From the IMG/VR virus record IMGVR_UViG_3300013126_004346, positions 1-62,163 of that record: DNA of 62,163 bases; one strand, given 5' to 3'. Shown one piece after another: positions 14,526 through 21,908 of this stretch (position 1 is the first letter of the stretch; each line of letters begins with the position of its first letter). Both the position numbers and the translations under genes were made by a program. The notes below the pieces were generated by a model. That model searched no databases, was not told where the DNA came from, and saw only the letters and a list, made by a program, of their open reading frames with translations. The DNA is from a virus.

Positions 14526-14679
14526 AAGAAACAAATATTACGCAATTTACTCGAAAAATGATAATTTCTTGCACGGAGTTTTTCCTTTAAATAAAGAAGG
14601 ATTAAAAAAAGCTAAAAATTATATATCTGAAATTTCTAGTAAGAAAAAACGAAATCCATATTATATAGAAGAAAAATAA
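14512..14679 (+). CDS. small basic protein, 55 aa
   Basis: 55 aa starting MPKIKRNKYYAIYSKNDNFL and ending NPYYIEEK, overlapping the previous gene by 14 bases. Very basic, with an AIYSKNDNFLHGVFPLNKEGLKKA stretch. Coding is supported by the tight overlap and by a sensible protein-like composition; no family recognised. Confidence 0.55.
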   Translation: MPKIKRNKYYAIYSKNDNFLHGVFPLNKEGLKKAKNYISEISSKKKRNPYYIEEK

Positions 14680-14684
14680 TTTAT

Positions 14685-14712
14685 TTAACATAAACTAATT
14701 CTCAGATGTAAT
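14685..14712 (+). promoter_or_regulatory. possible sigma70-like promoter close to ATG
   Basis: TTAACA (14685-14690), 16-bp spacer, TGTAAT (14707-14712), 9 bases to the ATG at 14722. Confidence 0.4.
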
Positions 14713-14721
14713 TATAAATAG

Positions 14722-15357
14722 ATGAGTTTTTTAAATGCAAATATCCCTCCAATTGAATGTTATGTAAGAGGAAATTATTTAAGAAATCAAGAAGATAGTC
14801 ACGATAAATATTTTCAAGTTTTAATATTTGGAGTAACATCGTTACCTTCTCAAGTCCCACTTTTTAATTTTATCATGGAAGATGGTGGAATTTGGTGGCA
14901 TGCACCAATTAGTGCGTTTTGCTCAAAAGAAGGTGTTCCAGAGCAAGATATTCATGAACTAGAATTATGGGATAGTTTTAGTTATCATATAGCAGTAACT
15001 AAATTTTCTATATTTCAAAATAAGAAATTAAAATTTTTATCTAGAAATGGGAAAGAGCATTTTGGAACATATTTATTTACGCTTGATTGGGCGCATAGTG
15101 ATTATAATGAACTTAATTTTGGGTTCAGTGAAAATCCTGGACAACATAAGTGTGGACATGTACTACAATTAGATAATGGTAATTTTGCTATACAACCAAA
15201 TAATAGATTAAGATTATATGATCCAAATTTTGTTACAAAACAAGGACAAAATCTTATTGAACGTAAAGTAAATAGTCATATTTATAGTGTTGAAAATTGT
15301 CCTAAATGGGTAAGCGAAGATTCTGATAATTACGAATATAAAATAAATCAAATTTAA
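14722..15357 (+). CDS. conserved large-phage protein, probably virion-related
   Basis: 211 aa. The N-terminus (NANIPPIECYVRGNYLRNQ...GVTSLPSQVPLFNFIMEDGGIWWHAPISAFC) is of a type I associate with proteins conserved across large marine and freshwater phages; no function is assigned to it. Trp/Tyr-rich, no membrane segment. A structural or virion-assembly role is a guess from the conservation style and the neighbouring genes. Confidence 0.6.
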   Translation: MSFLNANIPPIECYVRGNYLRNQEDSHDKYFQVLIFGVTSLPSQVPLFNFIMEDGGIWWHAPISAFCSKEGVPEQDIHELELWDSFSYHIAVTKFSIFQNKKLKFLSRNGKEHFGTYLFTLDWAHSDYNELNFGFSENPGQHKCGHVLQLDNGNFAIQPNNRLRLYDPNFVTKQGQNLIERKVNSHIYSVENCPKWVSEDSDNYEYKINQI

Positions 15358-15391
15358 TTAGTAGATTATATATAAATTGATATAATATTAT

Positions 15392-15736
15392 ATGCCAGAA
15401 TATATTTATCAACATCCTAATACAGAAAAAATTATAACTATCATGCAAAGCGTTCATGATAATCATGAATATATAGATGAAAATGGTTTAAAATGGAATA
15501 GAATATTTACTTCTCCACAATTAAATACTCAAGGAAAATTATCAGCTGAATCTAATCAAAAAGATTTTGCAGAATATACCAAAAATCATAAGGGTACGAT
15601 TGGAGATTTATGGGATAGAAGTGCTGAGCTTTCAGAAAAAAGAACTAAAATATATGGAAAAGATCCTATTAAAGATAAATATTTTAAAGATTGGAGTAAA
15701 AAAAGAAAAGGCAAAAAGCATCCATTAGATAATTAA
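15392..15736 (+). CDS. conserved phage protein (MPEYIYQHP family)
   Basis: 114 aa. MPEYIYQHPNTEKIITIMQSVHDNHEYIDENGLKWNRIF followed by HKGTIGDLWDRSAELSEKR and a basic C-terminus. The first part resembles FmdB-like small regulators without the zinc cysteines. A TATAAT box lies five bases before the ATG with no good -35 box. It converges with the next gene, their stops overlapping. Confidence 0.62.
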   Translation: MPEYIYQHPNTEKIITIMQSVHDNHEYIDENGLKWNRIFTSPQLNTQGKLSAESNQKDFAEYTKNHKGTIGDLWDRSAELSEKRTKIYGKDPIKDKYFKDWSKKRKGKKHPLDN

Positions 15737-16410
15737 TTTCCTTTCCATTCTTGATACTGTTTAACAGTTTCACTTCTTAAGTCTTTTTCTTCAGCATATT
15801 TACCATCTATTACACCCTCTTCACCTTCACAACATTCATGGCTTACTTTCATTTTTTGCTTATAGTAAGTAAAATCTAATTGTTTATTCCAAGAAAATGT
15901 CCCCTCTCCATGTAGTTCACCACCATTCAACATAAGTCCATCATGAGAAGGAGAAACAGAATCGGGAATGCCGATAACCTTTCCTCGACCTACAAAAGTA
16001 CCTGCTTTTTCAGGGCCATATAATACATTTGGGCCAAGTACTTTATCTCTAGTACCATTTATAGTTGCTGGATTCCAATATTGACATTTACATTCACTAT
16101 TTAAACTTTCCCCTTTTACATAAACAATTTTTTGAGAGATAGCAGCATATTTTTTTCTTTGAAATTCGGGTTTGCTATAATCAAACTTGATCTGGCTGCA
16201 AGGACAAGACCCCATAACAATCTCTGTGTGTGATTTAAATACAAAACCGAGGCCGTGGGCGGCAGGATTATATTTTCCATCAAAGGTATTACTATACAAT
16301 ACAGTGCCACGAAAACTACAACCTATTGCGTCTTTTCCATCCCAAATTCTAGAGGCATCATATTCATATTCTGTCTTAATAAAGTTTGATTCACAATCAC
16401 AGCATGCCAT
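15733..16410 (-). CDS. cysteine-rich hypothetical protein, 225 aa
   Basis: 225 aa with Cys pairs at the start (MACCDCESN), in the middle (MGSCPCSQIKFDY, ECKCQYW) and near the end (SHECCEGEEG). Gly/Tyr-rich, predicted beta. AAGGAG lies 13 bases before the ATG. It sits just downstream of the 557-aa probable virion gene on the same strand, so a virion role is plausible but not shown. Confidence 0.55.
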   Translation of the reverse strand: MACCDCESNFIKTEYEYDASRIWDGKDAIGCSFRGTVLYSNTFDGKYNPAAHGLGFVFKSHTEIVMGSCPCSQIKFDYSKPEFQRKKYAAISQKIVYVKGESLNSECKCQYWNPATINGTRDKVLGPNVLYGPEKAGTFVGRGKVIGIPDSVSPSHDGLMLNGGELHGEGTFSWNKQLDFTYYKQKMKVSHECCEGEEGVIDGKYAEEKDLRSETVKQYQEWKGN

Positions 16411-16426
16411 ATATTTTATTTACTCC

Positions 16427-18100
16427 TTATTTTTTAAATTTAGAAACTCTTTTTAGAGCTCTATTTAGATTTTGTTCAATAGCTATTCCAGACAAATAAT
16501 TTATTGAAAGTTTTTTAATTTTTTGATTTATATTATATCTTGCGTTTTTTTGGCTTTCAATTAGAGAAGTATATAAATTTTCACCGTATCCTCTTCCAAT
16601 TACATTAAATTCATTATTTTCTATACTTACATATTGCTTAAGCCCACTTGAGCCATAATATAGACGACCAGATTCATTAAATCCTTGATAAGATAAGTAT
16701 TTAGTTATCATCCTGTCTTTAGAATCATTCGTTCCAAATCCTGTATATAAAAGATATAGAGGGAAATACATTCCAACATCTTTATTGTATTCTGTAGTTA
16801 TAAATTCTATTGTAAATAAAGTTTCTTTAGGAATAATACCATCCCATGTTCCAGTATTAAAATTTTTACTTCCTGTATATATATCTTTATAAAATCTATA
16901 GAACAGAGTATCTTTAATTGGAGTTAATTGACGAAGATGTTGATCGGAATTTATAGCGAAATAATTATAATAACCAGAAATACCAAAACAATCTACAGGA
17001 TTAACAAGACCCGACTCAAGATTATCAATAGTAAGGCCTGATGCATGAAAACCAGTTTGGTTAGTGCATCCAGTCTTAAATATACTCTCTATAAATTGAC
17101 TTGTGTGTTCTCCAGAAAAACGACTTCTTATTCCAGTTGAGGGAAATACTTCGCCAGTAAAATACTGTGATCCTAGAAATAGAGAATTTATTATAATTCC
17201 AGAAGGAAATCTTTTATAACTAATGTTTGAGTATAAACCTGTTTGTTTTACAGGAACATAAACTAAACAATTAGCTTTTCCAGTAGATAAACCATGAGGA
17301 GAAATATAACATATTTTAGAACTAACTCCTGTTCCAGTTGATATCGTTATTATGCCATTTAAATTTTTAAACCCTTCTAAATGTAAATGAGAAGCAGCTA
17401 ATTTTAAAGGTATTGGATATTTATTAAAAGACCAAGTATCTACAGTATTTGGATAAGTTAGATAAAAATTTGAATAAGATGGATTTCCACTTACAATACC
17501 ATTTGTGTTTCCAGTCGTCCATTTTCTAAATGCAAAAGACTGTTTAAAAGCTGCGCCACTAATAAAATTAGAATTTCCAACGTAAACAGTATTATTTTTT
17601 CTATAGTTTTTAGTTGAGTCGTATGTAAAACTTTGTCCAGTTAATATGCTAGAATTTGAAAAAGAAGTACTAAAAGCATGTCTAGCGTATACTATTTCAT
17701 CATCTGCACCAAGTATATAATCATCACTATTTTTAATCGGATTATAATTTTTAATTGAATTGAGATAATCATTTGCTTCATAATTTGCTAAAGAATTTTC
17801 TAAATAAAAGTAACCAAGTTGGCCATATGCTGGAAGTTTTAAATTAAATTCTGAATAATTTTCAGAAATATTTATTGGAATTTCATACATTTGATAAGTC
17901 TCATATGAACTCTGAGATTTTATTAAATCTTTTATAACTAAAACTGGTTTTGGAAGTCTTAAGGTCCCTTTATTTATAATATCTATAGTTGCTTTTTGTA
18001 ATTTTTTATGAGTAATTTTATCTGAATCTACAAATTGTGTATCTTCAGAAGCTTGAATAAAAGCCCCTAGACCCAATTTAATTAATTGCTTCTTAGTCAT
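16427..18100 (-). CDS. probable virion protein, 557 aa
   Basis: 557 aa, beta-rich, with many short TG/SG turns (ILTGQSFTY, STGTGVSSK, FTGEVFPSTG, NQTGFHASGL), a composition typical of phage tail or appendage proteins and shared with the protein at the right end of this window. The last 50 residues are basic and helical. No domain recognised. Its 5' leader contains a group I ribozyme core. Confidence 0.6.
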   Translation of the reverse strand: MTKKQLIKLGLGAFIQASEDTQFVDSDKITHKKLQKATIDIINKGTLRLPKPVLVIKDLIKSQSSYETYQMYEIPINISENYSEFNLKLPAYGQLGYFYLENSLANYEANDYLNSIKNYNPIKNSDDYILGADDEIVYARHAFSTSFSNSSILTGQSFTYDSTKNYRKNNTVYVGNSNFISGAAFKQSFAFRKWTTGNTNGIVSGNPSYSNFYLTYPNTVDTWSFNKYPIPLKLAASHLHLEGFKNLNGIITISTGTGVSSKICYISPHGLSTGKANCLVYVPVKQTGLYSNISYKRFPSGIIINSLFLGSQYFTGEVFPSTGIRSRFSGEHTSQFIESIFKTGCTNQTGFHASGLTIDNLESGLVNPVDCFGISGYYNYFAINSDQHLRQLTPIKDTLFYRFYKDIYTGSKNFNTGTWDGIIPKETLFTIEFITTEYNKDVGMYFPLYLLYTGFGTNDSKDRMITKYLSYQGFNESGRLYYGSSGLKQYVSIENNEFNVIGRGYGENLYTSLIESQKNARYNINQKIKKLSINYLSGIAIEQNLNRALKRVSKFKK

Positions 18101-18109
18101 TATGCTTAG

Positions 18110-18390
18110 CCTGGCTTACAAAACTGCGCACTCCACTTTTTCTGTGTGTACCGACGCGTTTCGTATTCAAGCATTTTGTTTATGCTAAATTGTTTATATT
18201 TAGCTTCTCTATATCACTATAAAGATCAGACTATATCTTCTTGCTTTTGCAAGTTCGGGCGCTCGTGGGCAATATTATTGTTGGGACTCAATCGCCTAGT
18301 CGTTACACCTTACAACCTATCTTTCCCAGTTGTCTTGGCTCGGTATAATCTCAAAGAGACTTCCACCGAATTCACCCAAAATGGCCATTT
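18110..18390 (-). ncRNA. group I intron-type ribozyme core in a leader region
   Basis: Conserved group I elements appear in order on the minus strand: GGTGGAAGTC (18367-18358), ACCGAGCCAAGAC (18344-18332), AACGACTAGGCGATTGAGTC (18304-18285) and GATATAGTC (18237-18229). P7 forms as GACTA with TAGTC. Other hairpins fit the fold: ACAAC...GTTGT (P6), CTTGC-AAAA-GCAAG and GCTAAAT...ATTTAGC. The exact ends and splice sites are not resolved. No coding exon exists on this strand upstream; the plus strand there holds the divergent gene at 18464. The ribozyme therefore lies in the leader of the 557-aa gene. A reading frame on the plus strand from 18146 across this RNA is an artefact. Confidence 0.82.
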
Positions 18391-18392
18391 AA

Positions 18393-18419
18393 ATTATAAA
18401 GAACTACAAGTAGTTACAA
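18393..18419 (-). promoter_or_regulatory. possible promoter directly before the group I core
   Basis: Minus strand TTGTAA (18419-18414), 15-bp spacer, TATAAT (18398-18393). If used, transcription would start near 18386, leaving almost no 5' exon. Confidence 0.35.
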
Positions 18420-18463
18420 CTATAGCACCCAAAAGAGAAAAGAATAGTGTATATATAATATAT

Positions 18464-19036
18464 ATGCCAAATTTAAAACCATTTAGAGATTATAGCGAAC
18501 ATTTTGTATTAAATATATTTTCTTGTAATACAGTTGCAACGAAAGGCACTCTTGTTAAACCAGTGAGAAGTTGGAAAGATAATGGTGGCACAGATTCTTC
18601 AACTGCAGGACCATTAAATCTAACATCTACTTCAGTTGGTCAAAAATTTAATTCAACACTAAATAATTTTTTTGATATTAACGCTTCCGTCACTATAACA
18701 GTAAACTATAATGATACGCCAAAACCAATTGGTATACTTTTGAAAGATGTAAAAGAAGAAGACGAAAATGGAAATCTTCTAGTATATAATCCACGAAAAG
18801 TTGCAGAGATGGATGTAGCAGTAAAAGATTATCAGGCAGTACCAATATTAACTAAAGGACTTATACTTGTAAATGATATCGATATTTCTCGTGGAGGAGG
18901 GGATCCAGATCTTGGAGACGCAGCTTATGCTGGAGACAATGGAAAAATTGCAACAAACGGAACGATTTTAATTGGTACATTTTTAAGCCCAAAAGATGAA
19001 AATGGATATTGCTTAGTTAACTTGAATATGGGCTAA
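18464..19036 (+). CDS. probable virion (head decoration-like) protein, 190 aa
   Basis: 190 aa from the ATG at 18464 (MPNLKPFRDYSEHFVLNIF), which follows a TATAAT box by four bases. The reading frame continues upstream to 18146 but that part overlaps the group I RNA and has unrelated composition. Features: DYSEHFVLNIFSCNTVATKGTLVKPVRSW, a Thr/Asn-rich beta middle and AYAGDNGKIATNGTILIGTFLSPKDENGYCLVNLNM. The small beta-rich makeup suggests a capsid or decoration protein; this is inference. Confidence 0.65.
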   Translation: MPNLKPFRDYSEHFVLNIFSCNTVATKGTLVKPVRSWKDNGGTDSSTAGPLNLTSTSVGQKFNSTLNNFFDINASVTITVNYNDTPKPIGILLKDVKEEDENGNLLVYNPRKVAEMDVAVKDYQAVPILTKGLILVNDIDISRGGGDPDLGDAAYAGDNGKIATNGTILIGTFLSPKDENGYCLVNLNMG

Positions 19037-19056
19037 ATTAAAAATTAATATCTAAT

Positions 19057-19078
19057 TACCAAACTGGTAGAAAATTTT
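19057..19078. terminator. weak hairpin between convergent genes
   Basis: TACCA-AAC-TGGTA (19057-19069) followed by GAAAATTTT in the 55-bp gap between convergent genes. The stem is short, so termination activity is uncertain. Confidence 0.25.
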
Positions 19079-19091
19079 ATATATGCTTAAT

Positions 19092-19607
19092 TTAAAACCA
19101 AACTTCATTATGTATTATTCTTAATACTTTAATCCAATCTTTAAGATGATCTGATATTTCTTCTTTATTTGAATTTATAAAACCATTTTTAGCAATCCAA
19201 TAATAGATATTCTCTGATGGATAAGATCTTCTTGTTTTTTCTAAGCTTTTATAAAAAAAACCTAAAAATACAAGAACAGATTTTGCCGTCTCCTCATTAT
19301 GTTCAAGATTAAAAGTATATTTATTTTGTAATGGATATTCTATAAGATCATAGAATTTATTTCCTACTGTTTCTGAAATATATTCTTTTTCTTCAAATGA
19401 ATATTTTAAATCTTTGCTGTATTTAATAATTGTAAGCTCTGCGAAAACTGGAAAACTAATATCTACAATCCCATCTATATGATCTTCGGATACTTTATTT
19501 AAAATTTCTGGCAAACAATCTGGATCTTGTAGAAGTAGAAAAGTTTTTTCTTCTGATAATTTTAATTTTTTAGCAAAGAAATCTATATCCCTATCAGAAA
19601 GAGTCAC
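19092..19607 (-). CDS. hypothetical protein, 171 aa, GTG start
   Basis: 171 aa from a GTG at 19605-19607. Acidic and helical: LSDRDIDFFAKKLKLSEEKTFLLLQDPDCLPEIL, later YYWIAKNGFINSNKEEISDHLKDWIKVLRIIHNEVWF. No family recognised. Same strand and close spacing as the membrane protein upstream. Confidence 0.5.
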   Translation of the reverse strand: MTLSDRDIDFFAKKLKLSEEKTFLLLQDPDCLPEILNKVSEDHIDGIVDISFPVFAELTIIKYSKDLKYSFEEKEYISETVGNKFYDLIEYPLQNKYTFNLEHNEETAKSVLVFLGFFYKSLEKTRRSYPSENIYYWIAKNGFINSNKEEISDHLKDWIKVLRIIHNEVWF

Positions 19608-19628
19608 ATTAACTATTACAGTTAATTT

Positions 19629-19961
19629 TTATTTTTTATTCATTAAATATTGCTGTATAGTTTCAAAATTACGATCAAGTTTCGCTTCTATTCTATCGAA
19701 ATAAGATTCAAAAGATTCTTTAGTTACATAAGTAGTACTAACTTTGAGGGCTAAATCTGCTATTTCTTGTTGATGTTTCCTGCCCTCTTCTTCAACTTCT
19801 TTTCTTAAAGCTATAAAATCCGTAAAGGTTTTATCATTTATATTTTTTATTAGGTCTTCCTGTCTGTCAAATAATGAAAATACTCTAGTAAATAACCATC
19901 CACCTAAAAAGGTTAATGCTCCTAGGACTATATTAAATAAAGAATTTAAATCAAAATGCAT
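19629..19961 (-). CDS. N-anchored coiled-coil membrane protein
   Basis: 110 aa. One membrane helix near the N-terminus (FNIVLGALTFLGGWLFTRVF), then a long charged helix with heptad pattern (about 30-108). This layout is common for phage hemolysin XhlA-like or spanin/holin-associated proteins, but no lysis gene is visible next to it. Confidence 0.58.
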   Translation of the reverse strand: MHFDLNSLFNIVLGALTFLGGWLFTRVFSLFDRQEDLIKNINDKTFTDFIALRKEVEEEGRKHQQEIADLALKVSTTYVTKESFESYFDRIEAKLDRNFETIQQYLMNKK

Positions 19962-20001
19962 ACATATATTTACACTTATAGATTGGTATTTTTAATTAAA
20001 A

Positions 20002-20202
20002 TTATGGTAAAGTAGCATGACCATCATTTGGTATTTTAGCCAGTTCTATAGCCGCATAATGAGGCGGTAAAAGCCTTCTGTAATGCTCTAGAACATGCTG
20101 ATAATATTTGCATTCAATTTGTCCAGCTAATCTATGGAGTATAGATTCGCATTCTTTAATATTAAGTTGATTGACTTTTTTCTTTTTTTTATTTTCTGTC
20201 AC
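20002..20202 (-). CDS. hypothetical protein, 66 aa, GTG start
   Basis: 66 aa from a GTG at 20200-20202. A Lys-rich start (ENKKKKKVNQLN) and a helical part with ECESILHRLAGQIECKYYQHVLEHYRRLLPPHYAAIELAKIP. Function unknown. It follows nrdB on the same strand and may be in that operon. Confidence 0.5.
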   Translation of the reverse strand: MTENKKKKKVNQLNIKECESILHRLAGQIECKYYQHVLEHYRRLLPPHYAAIELAKIPNDGHATLP

Positions 20203-20228
20203 ACCATATAATACACTATTAGATCGTA

Positions 20229-21293
20229 TTATAACTTCATTTCGCTAAAATCATCGTCAGATATATCGGTTTTTCTTGCGCCAATTTTATATGTTGAAAT
20301 TTCTGTTTCTTGTGGCGCTACTTGAACTTTACTACTATCTAAATAACTATCTAGCCAACCAGCGATTGGGTTGTCTTTTTGATTAAAAATTTTCTTATAT
20401 CCTAATGATCGTAAACGAGCATCACAAAGCCATTTTGAATATCCAGCTAGAACTTCAGCATTTAGTCCTAATAGGGATCCTTTACTAAAAAGATATTCTG
20501 CCCATTCAATCTCATTCTTAGCGGCTTGTTCATAAAATGCATAAACTTTATCTTCGCTCTTTTTAACAATAGAAGTAAAGCCTTCTTTATCTTCTTCTCT
20601 AAGAATCTTTATGAGATTTTGAGTAGTTGCAAAATGCAGCGCTTCATCTCTTTGAATAAATTTAATAATCTTAGCGTTACCTTCCATCTTTCCACGATAT
20701 CCAAAATAAAAAGAGCAAGCAAAACTTACATAAAACACAAGACCTTCCATTACGTTGACTGAAAGAATACAATCAAAAATCTTTTGTTTTAGATCTTTTT
20801 TATCATCATTTCCAAGAATTTTATCAAAATTATTTCTGATCAGTTCTGCGCGAGATACAATTTCCTTATCTTCCATAATACTATCAAAAAATTTACTAGC
20901 ATCTGGATGCACGTTATTAAGTAAGTAAGAGTAAGAATAACTATGTATACCCTCAAATCTTTGCCAAGTATTCATGCAAATTTCAAGTTCTGGATTACTC
21001 ACATAATCTTTAAGAGAATGAATGCTTCGAGAAAGCATGCTATCACCTAATGTTTGAAATTTTAAATTAGTATCAAATACAAATCTTTCTTGGCCAGCAA
21101 GATCTTTGTAATCGCCGCGATCTTTATTGAGAGCAATTTCATGTGGCCACCAAAAAAATTCTTCTTGTTTTTTAAAGAGTTCAAAAAAAATAGGATATTT
21201 AAATCGATCATATCTTTGAAGATTTAAATCTTCTCCAAAAAATAATGATTGTTTTGTATGATCTACATTTTTTAAATTTAAAACGCTTTTCAT
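20229..21293 (-). CDS. nrdB: class Ia ribonucleotide reductase, beta subunit
   Basis: 354 aa. Diiron and radical site: WQRFEGIHSYSYSYLL, where Glu and His are followed four residues on by the radical Tyr as in E. coli (E115, H118, Y122), and KFIQRDEALHFATTQ for the second Glu/His set. The C-terminus (DISDDDFSEMKL) is the acidic tail that docks into NrdA. It supplies the tyrosyl radical for NDP reduction. The start overlaps the methyltransferase gene by ATGA. Confidence 0.95.
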   Translation of the reverse strand: MKSVLNLKNVDHTKQSLFFGEDLNLQRYDRFKYPIFFELFKKQEEFFWWPHEIALNKDRGDYKDLAGQERFVFDTNLKFQTLGDSMLSRSIHSLKDYVSNPELEICMNTWQRFEGIHSYSYSYLLNNVHPDASKFFDSIMEDKEIVSRAELIRNNFDKILGNDDKKDLKQKIFDCILSVNVMEGLVFYVSFACSFYFGYRGKMEGNAKIIKFIQRDEALHFATTQNLIKILREEDKEGFTSIVKKSEDKVYAFYEQAAKNEIEWAEYLFSKGSLLGLNAEVLAGYSKWLCDARLRSLGYKKIFNQKDNPIAGWLDSYLDSSKVQVAPQETEISTYKIGARKTDISDDDFSEMKL

Positions 21294-21901
21294 AAATTAG
21301 TGAATTTTTGTTCTTGCAGATCAAATTTTAGTTGATTATCTTTTACACTAATTAAATTTAATTGATTTTTATATTCTTTATTAATCCATACATCATCAAC
21401 ATGGACTTCACTCAAATTAGCATTTCTATCTGTATAAAGTAACTCATATGCTAGTTCATAACCATTTGAATTTAATATAGATCTAGAAATATCTTTCGTT
21501 TTGTCTTGTCTATATGCATCTACTTCAAAAGTCATAACTTTAAACTTTAAATTATTAGTAGTAAAGTATTCTAGCATTTCTAAAGTAACTTCTGGTGGAT
21601 CTAAATCTAAAGAAAGATAATCAATAACATCAACATTATTAGATTTTAATAAAAACTTATAATTTAATAATCTAGCATCTGCGACATAATAAGCCGTCTT
21701 TGGTCTTTGCGACCATCCTTGTGTCCAAGCAGGATGCATTTCGACTCCTATGCCTTTCCAATTTCTATATTTTTCAAAAAAATAAGTATTATTCCAAGTT
21801 TTATATTCTTGTGCTCCTAGGTCAACGAAAAAACCATTTTCTTGTTGATTTAAGATAATATCTACTATTCTATCTTGACCAATTTGAGATACATATTCCA
21901 T
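21290..21901 (-). CDS. FkbM-like SAM methyltransferase inside the nrd operon
   Basis: 203 aa from the ATG at 21901; an in-frame start at 21925 would overlap nrdA. Motifs: VSQIGQDRIVDIIL, GFFVDLGAQEYKTWNNTYFFEKYRNWKGIGVEMHP (SAM-binding motif I region with acidic end of beta-2), VDVIDYLSLDLDPPEVTLEML. The layout is that of Methyltransf_21/FkbM proteins, with QEY in place of the usual A..G. The related protein at 36471 shares DYLSxDxDP. Substrate unknown; sugar O-methylation is usual for the family. Confidence 0.7.
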   Translation of the reverse strand: MEYVSQIGQDRIVDIILNQQENGFFVDLGAQEYKTWNNTYFFEKYRNWKGIGVEMHPAWTQGWSQRPKTAYYVADARLLNYKFLLKSNNVDVIDYLSLDLDPPEVTLEMLEYFTTNNLKFKVMTFEVDAYRQDKTKDISRSILNSNGYELAYELLYTDRNANLSEVHVDDVWINKEYKNQLNLISVKDNQLKFDLQEQKFTNL

Positions 21902-21908
21902 ATATTTA

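Noticed and set aside
14713-14720. T4-type late promoter TATAAATA at 14713-14720 and 14321-14314
   Set aside because: Such strings are frequent in AT-rich DNA and both lie in places already explained by sigma70-like -10 regions with -35 boxes. The target sequence of the phage sigma factor is not known.
18146-18463. N-terminal extension of the plus-strand virion gene from 18146
   Set aside because: This part is the complement of the group I ribozyme core and its translation has unrelated composition. The ATG at 18464 follows a TATAAT box and gives a coherent protein.
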